DNA from: Candidatus Acidiferrales bacterium
GTDB lineage: Bacteria; Acidobacteriota; Terriglobia; Acidiferrales; UBA7541
Assembly: GCA_030037775.1 (NCBI GenBank)
Contig: JASHQB010000195.1
Span: 1-32,598, forward strand
Direction: 5' to 3'
Length of the DNA stretch: 32,598 nucleotides
The translations under genes were made by a program, and so were the position numbers. Of this stretch, positions 1 through 8,089 are shown in pieces. Below the pieces are notes generated by a model. That model ran no database searches. It saw only the letters and a program-made list of their open reading frames with translations, and was not told where the DNA came from. How positions within the stretch are numbered: the first letter of the stretch is position 1; each line of letters starts with the position of its first letter.

Positions 1-792
1 CACGTCACCTATCAGCGTCTCGCCGGCGTACAAAGGGTGCACCCCGGACTCATTTCTCAGGAAGACATCGACGTCGCCCAGGGCAAAGACCTCGAAGCCA
101 GTGATCAGGTGTCCGCTGGCCAGGAAGCTCTGCTGGCCGCCAAGGACGCTCTCGAGAAAGATAAGACTCTCTACGCCTATGCGCATATGACCGCGCCCTT
201 CGACGGCGTGGTCACGCAAATGTACGCGTACACCGGGGCGTTGCTTCCTGCGGGCACCTCGTCGAACATCGGGAACTCCGCTCTATGCCATCTCTCACAA
301 AACGATCTTTTGCGCCTTGTCATTCCCGTGCCGGAAAGAGCGGTCCCCAATGTCCATATCGGCGGGACTGTTGACGTTAATGTTTCGGGACTGAACCGCG
401 CGTTCGTGGGCAAGATCGTCCGGGTCGCCGACCAGATCGACTTGGCCACGCGCACCATGCATACGGAAGTTCAGGTTCCGAACCCGAAGTACCAAATTGT
501 GCCCGGCATGTACGCCACCGTGAGCATCCCCTTGCAAACGGCACAGAACGTTCTGACCGTGCCGGTGCAGGCCGTCCAGTCTTCCGGCCAAGGTCAAGGG
601 ACTGTGTTGATCGTTGACGACAGCAACCATATCGAAAGGCGTGAAGTCGGCCTCGGCCTGCAAAACGCCACCGTGGTCGAGGTCGTCTCCGGTCTGAGTC
701 AAAACGACCGAGTCGTCTTCGGAGAGCAGGAGCAGTTCAAAGTTGGCGAGCTTGTGGCACCAACGGTTGTGCAGCCCGGGCAAATGGAATAG
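1..792 (+). CDS. RND efflux periplasmic adaptor (HlyD/MFP family), 5'-truncated
   Basis: This is the C-terminal part of a membrane fusion protein that would link the inner-membrane pump encoded just downstream to a TolC-type channel. The frame is open from base 1, so the gene starts outside the window. Visible parts are the end of the alpha-helical hairpin (about codons 15-55), the return of the lipoyl half-motif (MTAPFDGVVTQ), a beta-barrel segment with the family-typical stretch VPGMYATVSIP, and a membrane-proximal domain ending at a TAG stop. The stop overlaps the AGGAG that serves the next gene, so the two are translated from one message. The substrate cannot be read from the sequence. 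The family call is secure; drug, solvent or metal specificity is open. Confidence 0.9.
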   Translation, partial: HVTYQRLAGVQRVHPGLISQEDIDVAQGKDLEASDQVSAGQEALLAAKDALEKDKTLYAYAHMTAPFDGVVTQMYAYTGALLPAGTSSNIGNSALCHLSQNDLLRLVIPVPERAVPNVHIGGTVDVNVSGLNRAFVGKIVRVADQIDLATRTMHTEVQVPNPKYQIVPGMYATVSIPLQTAQNVLTVPVQAVQSSGQGQGTVLIVDDSNHIERREVGLGLQNATVVEVVSGLSQNDRVVFGEQEQFKVGELVAPTVVQPGQME

Positions 793-799
793 GAGCTTT

Positions 800-3700
800 A
801 TGCCATCGTTTTCTCTGCGTCATCCTTATTTCATCGTGGTCGTTTGTCTTTTTGCTTGCGTCTTGGGACTCACCAGCCTGGTTCAAATGCCGGTGGACAT
901 GTTTCCTCCGATCAATATTCCCATGGTGGAGGTGGCCACCTTTTACAGCGGCATGCCGCCCCAGCAGATCGAAGCGGACATCACGGACACCTTTGAACGC
1001 TTTTTTACCCTCGGGGCGGGAATCGACCACATGGAATCCCGCTCGTTGTCCGGCGTCAGTCTGATTAAGGTCTATTTCCAACCCGGCACAAACCCCAACG
1101 CGGATGTCACGCAGATTTCCAATCTGGCGATGGCCGATTTGCGGCGCCTCCCAGAGGGCACCCTGCCGCCGGTCGTAATGCAAATGGACCCGTCCGGGCT
1201 GCCCGTTTGTCTCCTCACCGTCGAAGGGAAGGGCCTGTCGGAGACGCAGTTGCACGATTATCTGCAATTCCAGATTCGAGACCAGATTGCTGGCGTGCCG
1301 GGCGCAACTGTCCCGCCGCCCTATGGCGGCAAATATCGCCAGATTATGGTGTACGTCGATCCTCTGAAACTGCAGGCCAATGAATTGAGCCCCATGGACG
1401 TTGTGCGGGCCATCAATAGTTCTAACCTGATCTTACCTGCCGGTGATGTCCGCATCGGCCCACTCGACTACGATCTCTACACCAACGCTCAGGTTCCCAA
1501 CGCAGCCGCGCTCGACCAATTGCCCCTAAAGACCGAAGGCGTGAAGTCTGTCTTTGTTTCCGATGTGGGCAAAGCCGTCGACGGCTCCGCCTTGCAGTAC
1601 AACATCGTACGCGTCAATGGCCAGCGCTCGGTGTATGTTCCCGTGCAGAAACAGGGCGGAAACAGCAACACGATCGCGGTCGTTGACGGTATCAAGAGCG
1701 CCATCCGCGATCTGCGCGACATTCCTCCGCAAATGAAGGCCCACGTGGTCTTCGATCAATCCGTTTTTGTTAAGCAGGCCATCTCCACCGTGTTGCGCGA
1801 AGGCGGCACCGGGCTCGTGCTGACCGCTTTGATGGTTTTGCTCTTTCTCGGCAGCCTGCGTGCCACTGTTGCCGTCTTCCTTTCCATTCCCATCTCCGTG
1901 ATGGCCGCTCTATTTCTGCTCCACATCGGCAACGCCACCATCAACAGCATGATCCTCAGCGGATTCGCTCTGGTGTTCTCGCGGTTGATCGATAACTCCG
2001 TCATTGTGCTGGAAAACATTTATCGCCACATTGAATTGGGGGAACAGCCTATGGTCGCTTCGGAAAACGGAGCGAACGAAGTCGGCTTGGCCGTTCTGGC
2101 CATCACTGTCGTCACCGTCGTCGTGTTCTTCCCGGTGTTGTTGCTCTACGGCGTCAGCAAATATCTGTTTACGGCGCTCGCCTTGAGTGTCGTCCTCTCC
2201 CTTTTCGCCTCTTATTTCGTCGCTGTCTCGGTCGTGCCGCTTTACTGCGCTCACCTTTTGCGCGGAGTTGCGCATCATCACGCTGTGGAAGCGGGCGAAG
2301 GGCCCGCAGGAAAGAATAAGCCGCATCTGGGGTGGGGCGCGAGATTTAACGCGGCTTTCAACCGAAAATTCGAGCATATGCTGGAGCACTATGACCGCGG
2401 CGTGAAAAAAGCTCTCGACCATCCGTGGCCCGTGGTTGTCGGATTCATCGGCGTCTTCCTTTTGAGCTTCGCTCTTTACCCGCTCGTCGGCGTGGCCTTC
2501 TTTCCGCGCACCGACGCCGGCCAGTTCACCATCAACGTCAAGGCGCCCACGGGAACGCGCCTCAGCTTCACCGAGGGTTACGTAAAGCAGGTCGAGAAGA
2601 TTATTCGCCAAGTCGTGCATCCCTCCGATTTGCAGGCCATCGTCTCCAACATCGGAGTAAATCCCGATCTTTCGGCCTTGAACACCCCTAACGCTGCCAT
2701 GCACACCGCTTTCGTTGAAGTCGGCTTGACCGAGGATCACAAGGTCAGCAGCTTCACCTACATGGACAAGGTGCGCCAGCAGATTGCCGACCAACTGCCG
2801 CAGTTGCGCACTTATTTTCAATCGGGGGGTCTTGTCGATTCAGTTCTGAACCAGGGCATGCCCGCGCCGATCGACGTTCAGGTCAGCGGCATGAACATGG
2901 ATGCCGCCGATAGCATCGCCCTTGATCTCGAGAGAAAATTTCAAGCCCTCAAGGGTGTTTCCGACGTTTACATTCCCCAGGACCTCGACTACCCCGCGCT
3001 TCTCATGAATGTGAATCGCGAACGCGCCAGCGAGCTGGGCCTGGATCCCAAGGAGGTCGTCGACAACGTCATCACCTCGCTCACTTCCAACGCCATGATC
3101 GCCCCCAGCTACTGGGTCGATCCTCGCAGCGGAAACAACTACTTCGTGACCGTCCAATATCCGGAGAATGAAGTCCAGAGCATTGAGAATTTGAAAACCA
3201 TGCCGCTGCACGCTCCTGGCCTGAAGCTTCCCACTTATCTCAACCAAGTCGCCAGCATCACACCGATTCTCACTCCCACCGAAGTCGACCACTATCAACT
3301 GGAGCGCACCATCGATGTGTACGTTGCCCCCGTGGGCGAGGATCTCGGCAAGCCCGCAAAGGAAGTGGAGAAGATCGTTGCCGCCACCAATATCCCCTCC
3401 AATATCCGCATCAATATACGCGGGCTGGTCAACACTATGGACGCTTCGTTCCGGAGCTTTGGCTTGGGTCTCATCCTGTCGATCCTGCTTGTGTTCCTTG
3501 TGCTGGTTGCGCAGTTCTCGTCTTGGCTGGATCCGTTTCTTATCGTCCTCGCCATTCCCACCGGCCTCGTAGGCGTCATGCTGACCCTGGCGTTCACCAC
3601 CACCACGCTGAACATTCAATCCCTGATGGGCATTGTGATGCTCACCGGTATGGTCGTTTCCAATAGCATCTTGATCGTGGATTTTGCCAACCGTTGCCGC

Positions 3701-3997
3701 CAGGAAGGGCGCACCGTCCGCGAAGCCGTCGCCCACTCTTGCTGCATCCGCCTGCGGCCCATATTGATGACTTCCCTGGCAACCATCGTCGGTCTGTTGC
3801 CCATGGCCTTGAAACTCGAGCCCGGCAGCGAAGCCTACGCGCCTCTCGCCAGCGTCATCATCGGCGGGCTTATCGTTTCTGTAGTGTTGACGGTCTTCGT
3901 GGTCCCGGCCGCCTATGTCCTTGTGTATTCGAATCGGCCTCATCCCGGCTCGGTGGCCCAGGAACTGGTAATTGCCACTCCGCAACCAAGCGAGTAG
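800..3997 (+). CDS. RND efflux inner-membrane pump (AcrB/HAE1-like)
   Basis: A 1065-residue proton-driven exporter, the usual length for the AcrB superfamily. The ATG at 800 was chosen because AGGAG (791-795) lies just upstream and the protein then begins with the short basic N-terminus and first membrane helix typical of the family. Two repeats of one helix, a large periplasmic loop and a cluster of helices are visible. The TM4 motif reads RLIDNSVIVLEN, with Asp398 at the AcrB D407 position and Asn399 at the D408 position. The TM10 motif reads VVSNSILIVDF, with Ser954 where AcrB has Lys940. A related subgroup with this changed proton relay seems familiar to me, so it need not be inactive. 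The gene sits between adaptor and channel genes in one operon. Its substrate is unknown. Confidence 0.95.
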   Translation: MPSFSLRHPYFIVVVCLFACVLGLTSLVQMPVDMFPPINIPMVEVATFYSGMPPQQIEADITDTFERFFTLGAGIDHMESRSLSGVSLIKVYFQPGTNPNADVTQISNLAMADLRRLPEGTLPPVVMQMDPSGLPVCLLTVEGKGLSETQLHDYLQFQIRDQIAGVPGATVPPPYGGKYRQIMVYVDPLKLQANELSPMDVVRAINSSNLILPAGDVRIGPLDYDLYTNAQVPNAAALDQLPLKTEGVKSVFVSDVGKAVDGSALQYNIVRVNGQRSVYVPVQKQGGNSNTIAVVDGIKSAIRDLRDIPPQMKAHVVFDQSVFVKQAISTVLREGGTGLVLTALMVLLFLGSLRATVAVFLSIPISVMAALFLLHIGNATINSMILSGFALVFSRLIDNSVIVLENIYRHIELGEQPMVASENGANEVGLAVLAITVVTVVVFFPVLLLYGVSKYLFTALALSVVLSLFASYFVAVSVVPLYCAHLLRGVAHHHAVEAGEGPAGKNKPHLGWGARFNAAFNRKFEHMLEHYDRGVKKALDHPWPVVVGFIGVFLLSFALYPLVGVAFFPRTDAGQFTINVKAPTGTRLSFTEGYVKQVEKIIRQVVHPSDLQAIVSNIGVNPDLSALNTPNAAMHTAFVEVGLTEDHKVSSFTYMDKVRQQIADQLPQLRTYFQSGGLVDSVLNQGMPAPIDVQVSGMNMDAADSIALDLERKFQALKGVSDVYIPQDLDYPALLMNVNRERASELGLDPKEVVDNVITSLTSNAMIAPSYWVDPRSGNNYFVTVQYPENEVQSIENLKTMPLHAPGLKLPTYLNQVASITPILTPTEVDHYQLERTIDVYVAPVGEDLGKPAKEVEKIVAATNIPSNIRINIRGLVNTMDASFRSFGLGLILSILLVFLVLVAQFSSWLDPFLIVLAIPTGLVGVMLTLAFTTTTLNIQSLMGIVMLTGMVVSNSILIVDFANRCRQEGRTVREAVAHSCCIRLRPILMTSLATIVGLLPMALKLEPGSEAYAPLASVIIGGLIVSVVLTVFVVPAAYVLVYSNRPHPGSVAQELVIATPQPSE

Positions 3998-4022
3998 TTC
4001 ACTCTATGGAGGGTTTGATCGC

Positions 4023-5345
4023 ATGACGAGCAAGCATTTTTTTTCTTCATTGCTGTTAGCAATGATCACCTGGCCAGCTGCATCTCTTTTCGCGCAAACC
4101 CAGCCTCCGTCTGCGCAAGCGCAGGCTCCGCAATCCCTCACCTTGGCGCAAGCTGACGCCATCGCCCTGCGCCATCGCCCGCGACTGCTCGCCTCCATCG
4201 CGGCCGCTCAGGCCGCCGGGCAAATTTCCCGCCAAGTGCGTGCTGCTTATTTTCCCACGGTTCAGGCCGACGCCACCGGCGCGGTCTCGGAAACCGATAG
4301 CCGCATCGATGCCGGCACGTTGAATAACCCAACGGTGTATGACCGTTACGCGAACGGCGTCACGGTGGATCAGCTGGTCACCGATTTTGGCCGCACTCAC
4401 AATTTGACCAAGTCCGCCAATCTCAGCGCCCAGGCTCAGGAGCAGAGCAGCAACGCCACGCGCGCCGATGTCCTGCTCCAGGTGAACGAAGCCTACTATC
4501 GCGCTCTGCAGGCCCAAGCCGTCCTCCGTGTCACCCAAGAAGCCGTGAAGGAGCGCCAGTTGGTCGCCGACCAGGTTAACGAACTCGCCAAAAATCAGTT
4601 GAAGTCCGGCCTCGACGTCAGTTTTGCAAATGTCAATCTCGACCAGGCGCAACTCCTGCTCACTCAGGCCCAGAATGATGTCCAGGCGGCCTATGCGAAT
4701 CTGTCCCTCGCGCTCGGCTACAACACCACGCAGTCGTATCAGTTGGTCGATACGCCGCTGCCTGCCGCGCCCGCCTCCGATTCTGCACAGTTCGTCGCGC
4801 AGGCGATGCAACAGCGCCCCGAAATCGCCGCGGGAAAGCTGCAGGAAGATTCTTCGCTCGCCTTCGAGCGCGCCGAGCGCGACCTTTGGATGCCCACCCT
4901 CAGCGCCGTCGGAGCCGCGGGTCTCACTCCTGTTTACGAGGCGCCTCTTGTCGACCGTTACGCCGCTGCTGGATTCAACCTGAGCATTCCCGTTTTCAAT
5001 GGAGGACTCTTTTCGGCGCGTCACGCCGAAGCGCACTTCGAAGCCCAGCAGACCGGCCAGAACTTGCGCGAAGAGCAAAACCAGATCGCTCGCGATGTCC
5101 GCGTTGCTTGGCTGAACGCCAACACCGCCTATCAGCAATTGTCCGTAACCCAGCAATTGCAGCAGCAGGCCGTTCTCGCTCTGCAGCTCGCGCAGTCCCG
5201 CTACCAACTGGGCTTGAGCTCCATCGTCGAACTCAGCCAGGCGCAGCTCAACGAGACCCAGGCGGAAATCGATGAAGCCAGCGCCAAATATCAGTGTCAG
5301 ATCACGATGGATAACCTTGATTTCCAGGTCGGCAATCTCCGCTAG
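4023..5345 (+). CDS. TolC-family outer-membrane efflux channel
   Basis: A 440-residue outer-membrane factor that would complete the tripartite pump. The ATG at 4023 has GGAGGG at 4008-4013 and opens a signal peptide ending near SLFAQ. The mature protein shows the two repeated OEP units: long Ala/Gln-rich coiled helices (for example LAQADAIALRHRPRLLASIA), and later LSIPVFNGG, the usual strand that starts the second half. The length is normal. The gene starts 25 nt after the pump stop, so the three genes form one operon in the usual adaptor-pump-channel order. No unusual features were seen. Confidence 0.93.
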   Translation: MTSKHFFSSLLLAMITWPAASLFAQTQPPSAQAQAPQSLTLAQADAIALRHRPRLLASIAAAQAAGQISRQVRAAYFPTVQADATGAVSETDSRIDAGTLNNPTVYDRYANGVTVDQLVTDFGRTHNLTKSANLSAQAQEQSSNATRADVLLQVNEAYYRALQAQAVLRVTQEAVKERQLVADQVNELAKNQLKSGLDVSFANVNLDQAQLLLTQAQNDVQAAYANLSLALGYNTTQSYQLVDTPLPAAPASDSAQFVAQAMQQRPEIAAGKLQEDSSLAFERAERDLWMPTLSAVGAAGLTPVYEAPLVDRYAAAGFNLSIPVFNGGLFSARHAEAHFEAQQTGQNLREEQNQIARDVRVAWLNANTAYQQLSVTQQLQQQAVLALQLAQSRYQLGLSSIVELSQAQLNETQAEIDEASAKYQCQITMDNLDFQVGNLR

Positions 5346-5396
5346 AAGCGCTCTTCTCAGTTTCGGCTTGTACGGTCAGGCGCCACTCCATCAGCT

Positions 5397-5418
5397 GGCG
5401 GTGGGACGATGCACCGCC
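5397..5418 (+). terminator. Hairpin after the efflux operon
   Basis: GGCGGTG (5397-5403) can pair with CACCGCC (5412-5418) around an 8-nt loop. It lies 52 nt after the tolC-like stop and before the tRNA. No T-run follows, so it may be a weak or Rho-assisted terminator, or only an mRNA 3'-end stabiliser. Confidence 0.35.
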
Positions 5419-5484
5419 GCCTCTTGTGCATGTGTTGTAGAATTTTCGTGGAACGCCGCGTAGACTTCTTTCGGCTGTCTTTGC

Positions 5485-5561
5485 GCGCCCGTAGCTCAGC
5501 TGGATAGAGCGTCTGCCTTCGAAGCAGAGGGTCGGGGGTTCGAATCCCTCCGGGCGCGCCA
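5485..5561 (+). tRNA. tRNA-Arg (anticodon TCG)
   Basis: A complete 77-nt cloverleaf with the CCA tail encoded. The acceptor stem is GCGCCCG/CGGGCGC with discriminator G. The anticodon arm is TCTGC-CTTCGAA-GCAGA, which gives anticodon TCG for CGA and related arginine codons. The T-arm contains TTCGAAT. The minus-strand reading frames across it are artefacts of the tRNA. Confidence 0.97.
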
Positions 5562-5623
5562 ATTCTTAGGGTGATCTGTTGTTCAACGCCTTGCGGGCTC
5601 ACATCCGGCACGCCAAACCGAAG

Positions 5624-5652
5624 TTGAGGAACGCTTGCGATTCTCGTATGAT
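5624..5652 (+). promoter_or_regulatory. Sigma-70-type promoter for the DUF1579-like gene
   Basis: TTGAGG (5624-5629), a 17-nt spacer and TATGAT (5647-5652). The expected transcription start falls at about 5659-5661, on the ATG itself. Together with the absence of a Shine-Dalgarno sequence this suggests a leaderless message. Confidence 0.5.
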
Positions 5653-5660
5653 TGCGTGCC

Positions 5661-6227
5661 ATGATGAACAAGAAAAGGATTGCTGTCACGTTGTTTACAT
5701 TGCTCGCCGCCACAGTGGTAGCCGCGCAGCAAACCCACAATCAATACGAGCCGCCGAACGCGCCCGGTGCTGGCCAGAAGCTGCTCTCCCAGTTTGTGGG
5801 CGACTGGGATCTCGTTAAGACATTTTTTCCCATGAACGGTAAGCCCGTCGTATCGAAAGGCACGGTTAAGCAGTACATGGTCCAAGACGGCAAGTTCCTC
5901 GAGTCGGATTTTATCTTCTTCAACGACGATGGAACGAAGAGCACTGGCACCGGGATCTCCGGCTTCGATTCCAAAACCAATCGCTTCACCACCGTGTGGT
6001 ACGACTCGCGGCAGACGACCATGTCGATTCGCCAAAGCGATGGTACGTTCGATGGCAAGAACATCGTCCTGTGGTCGACACCCCTCGATCCCGATCGCCC
6101 GGGGCGCAAAACCGTTGCACGCGCGCATTTGGAGGATGACGGCCGCGTCCTCCTCCATCGTCATTACCTGATCGACGACAAGGGTAATGAGCGGCTGATG
6201 ATCGAGTTCCGGCTGACCCGCAGGTAA
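5661..6227 (+). CDS. Secreted DUF1579-like protein
   Basis: A 188-residue protein with a clear signal peptide (MMNKKRIAVTLFTLLAATVV, cleavage near AQQ). The mature part has the DUF1579 pattern: an early FVGDWDLV segment, then KYMVQDGKFLES-like, GTGISGFDSKTNRFTTVWYD and a closing strand around RLMIEFRLTRR. This points to a beta-barrel, lipocalin-like fold outside the cytoplasm. The function of the family is not known. Either ATG at 5661 or 5664 could be the start; neither has an upstream ribosome binding site, but a good promoter ends 8 nt before the first one. It is probably transcribed alone, since a strong stem-loop follows the stop directly. Confidence 0.75.
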   Translation: MMNKKRIAVTLFTLLAATVVAAQQTHNQYEPPNAPGAGQKLLSQFVGDWDLVKTFFPMNGKPVVSKGTVKQYMVQDGKFLESDFIFFNDDGTKSTGTGISGFDSKTNRFTTVWYDSRQTTMSIRQSDGTFDGKNIVLWSTPLDPDRPGRKTVARAHLEDDGRVLLHRHYLIDDKGNERLMIEFRLTRR

Positions 6228-6275
6228 CGCGCCGCTGTCGGAAGACTCCCCGACGATTCTGCGGGGCGCGGCGCG
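6228..6275 (+). terminator. Large GC-rich stem-loop directly after the stop codon
   Basis: CGCGCCGC (6228-6235) pairs perfectly with GCGGCGCG (6268-6275), and inner pairs (CCCCG with CGGGG) are possible within the loop. It begins at the base after the TAA of the DUF1579-like gene. There is no T-run, so it would be a non-canonical terminator. Confidence 0.45.
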
Positions 6276-6293
6276 ACAAACCATTGTTGTAGA

Positions 6294-7322
6294 ATGCCTG
6301 TCGTGGGCTTCCTGTTATTTGCGGTGCTCCTGGTGTCTCCTCCGTCCGTGCATTCCTGGTCCATTCAGACCAGCGGCCCCGACACCAACCTGCGCGGCAT
6401 CAGCGTCGCCAGCGTCTCATCATCTGCGTCGGCCGCTTCTGTGATTTGGGCGTGCGGCTCTCATGGCGTGATTCTTCGTTCTACAGATGCCGGCGCCACA
6501 TGGACGCGCCTCCATGTGCCGGGCGCCGATCTCCTCGACTTCCGCTCCATCCAGGCCTTCGGTGCCGCCTCCGCTTATGTCATGTCCATCGGTACGGGCC
6601 GGCAATCGCGCATTTACCGCACGCTGGACGGCGGAAAGAACTGGACGCTTGAGTACATCGGTAATCGCAGCTCAATCTTTCTTGACGATTTGGCCTGCAT
6701 TTCAAAAATCGCGTGTTTTGCGCTCAGCGATCCCGTCGACGGCAAATTCCTACTGCTCGCCACTCGCGACGGAAAAGACTGGCGCGAGCTTCCGCGCGAC
6801 CGTATGCCGCCCGCTTTGCCGGGAGAAGGTGTGTTTGCTGCCAGCGGAACGTCCCTCGCGGTCTATCGGCGTGAGATCTATTTCGGCACCGGAGGAGCCT
6901 CCCGTGCGCGCGTTTTCCGCTCTGCCGATATGGGCCGAACCTGGACCGTCTCTCCGACGCCCATCGCCGCCGCCAACGCCTCTTCGGGAATTTTCTCCAT
7001 CGCGCGAAAAGGTAAGAACGTCATCATCCTTGGCGGAGATTATAAGGATACCGGCCGTCGCGACCGCGCCGCCGCTTACTCTCTCGACGGCGGAGTCACT
7101 TGGCGTCTCGCCCGCTGCTCGGTCGGCGGATTTCGTTCCGCTGTCGTTTTCTTGGGCGGCGCGACGGTATTAGCTGTCGGCCCCAGCGGTGAAGACATCA
7201 GCCAGGATGCCGGGGCGTCGTGGATTCCTGTAGGCTCTCTCAATTTCAACGCTGTCGCCGCGCTCGATTCCCAGCGGGCTTGGGCCGTCGGCCCGAAAGG
7301 AACCATCGCGCGCTATCAATGA
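6294..7322 (+). CDS. Secreted YCF48/BNR-like beta-propeller protein
   Basis: A 342-residue exported protein made of repeated propeller blades. After a hydrophobic signal (VVGFLLFAVLLVSPPSVHS) come Asp-box-like and YCF48-like repeats: ILRSTDAGATWTRL, IYRTLDGGKNWTLEY, VFRSADMGRTWTVS, YSLDGGVTWRLA and a final DSQRAWAVGPKGTIARY. Such propellers occur in photosystem assembly factors and in sialidase-like or adhesion proteins. No catalytic set of a sialidase can be seen, so no enzymatic role is proposed. The ATG at 6294 lacks a ribosome binding site and overlaps a TAGAAT box (6290-6295). If that box is a -10 element, translation may instead begin at the in-frame GTG at 6303, with little or no leader. 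Confidence 0.75.
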   Translation: MPVVGFLLFAVLLVSPPSVHSWSIQTSGPDTNLRGISVASVSSSASAASVIWACGSHGVILRSTDAGATWTRLHVPGADLLDFRSIQAFGAASAYVMSIGTGRQSRIYRTLDGGKNWTLEYIGNRSSIFLDDLACISKIACFALSDPVDGKFLLLATRDGKDWRELPRDRMPPALPGEGVFAASGTSLAVYRREIYFGTGGASRARVFRSADMGRTWTVSPTPIAAANASSGIFSIARKGKNVIILGGDYKDTGRRDRAAAYSLDGGVTWRLARCSVGGFRSAVVFLGGATVLAVGPSGEDISQDAGASWIPVGSLNFNAVAALDSQRAWAVGPKGTIARYQ

Positions 7323-7332
7323 GGTGCGTCGC

Positions 7333-7767
7333 CTATCGCAGGTGCGGGAGTCTCGCGAGTCGTCCGTTTCGCGGCATTCCTAGGTTGGAAACCCGCTCGC
7401 GGACGGGAGGCGCCAGCAGATAAACGGGATTGATTTTCGCCCGGAACAGCAGCTCTTCAATTCTGCCGTCGAATTTTCGCATCCTGCCTGGACAGCTAAA
7501 GACCAGCCTCGTTTCCGGTGGGATCCATCGCAGCAGGCCGGGCAATTCCATCAGGGACGCGTCGAGCGCAACGCTCATGGTGGCATCATCCGCTCCCGGG
7601 ATCGATTTAGATTGAAGGTTGATGACAATGAGGTTCTGGCAATCGGTCGTCCAGCGGTTCAGTATTTCCACCGGGATCGTCACGTAACGCAGGCTTGCCA
7701 TTTGCGAGGCACACCAGATCAACACCGCCAGTCCGTAAATCGCAAAGACAATCAGCGCCACTTCCAT
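7333..7767 (-). CDS. Membrane-anchored rhodanese-like protein
   Basis: A 144-residue protein with one N-terminal membrane helix (residues 3-22) and a soluble domain. The domain follows the rhodanese order: a strand (NLIVINLQS), a loop with IPGADDATMSVALDASLMEL, a strand ending in a possible active-site cysteine (VFSCPG, Cys92), a helix and a final strand (INPVYLLAP). The loop after the cysteine is not the usual CRSGxRS, so activity is uncertain. The start is supported by AAGGGG 8 nt upstream. It converges on the propeller gene (10 nt between stops). It could be an uncharacterised domain that only resembles rhodanese. Confidence 0.5.
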   Translation of the reverse strand: MEVALIVFAIYGLAVLIWCASQMASLRYVTIPVEILNRWTTDCQNLIVINLQSKSIPGADDATMSVALDASLMELPGLLRWIPPETRLVFSCPGRMRKFDGRIEELLFRAKINPVYLLAPPVRERVSNLGMPRNGRLARLPHLR

Positions 7768-8054
7768 TCTGTGCCCCTTCGTTAGGGCTTAGGCGTCACC
7801 CGCGAACCCAAGGTTGAAGTCAGCGGTCACGTCGACACTGCAAGAAGTCCGACTTTCTGAAGTGCGATTCGTTCCCGACGCCGGCTGCCGAACAGTGTGT
7901 AACCCGAAAGTCCCATCTTCACCGGGACAACCAACGTGGCCTGCGCGACCCATGTCACGAATTCTACTCCCATGCCCGCCTTCCGTCACTACCAGGTGAC
8001 GCCTGAAAAGCACTGTGCGCCGGAGGCCGTCTTTCGCGCGCCGCCACTGCTTTA
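7768..8054. other. Intergenic region without a supported gene
   Basis: This stretch lies between two divergent genes. Open frames exist on both strands, but their products have no hydrophobic, domain or ribosome-binding features that would support them. I see no RNA gene or repeat. Confidence 0.5.
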
Positions 8055-8083
8055 TTGCCAATTCTTATACATTCCCCTATTGT
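8055..8083 (+). promoter_or_regulatory. Sigma-70-type promoter for the SpoIIE phosphatase gene
   Basis: TTGCCA (8055-8060), a 17-nt spacer and TATTGT (8078-8083) in an AT-rich patch. The predicted start of transcription is at or next to the GTG at 8090, so the message may be leaderless. Confidence 0.5.
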
Positions 8084-8089
8084 CTTTCC

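Noticed and set aside
1910-2821. Long minus-strand frame inside the RND pump gene
   Set aside because: It is a shadow of GC-rich codons, with Asp/His-rich content typical of antisense frames.
5302-5740. Minus-strand open frames across the tRNA-Arg gene
   Set aside because: They read through the tRNA in reverse, and the PEGFEPPT-like start is a known false-protein pattern from tRNA genes.
7789-8061. A 90-codon minus-strand frame in the gap before the phosphatase gene
   Set aside because: No ribosome binding site and no protein-like pattern; it covers the phosphatase promoter.
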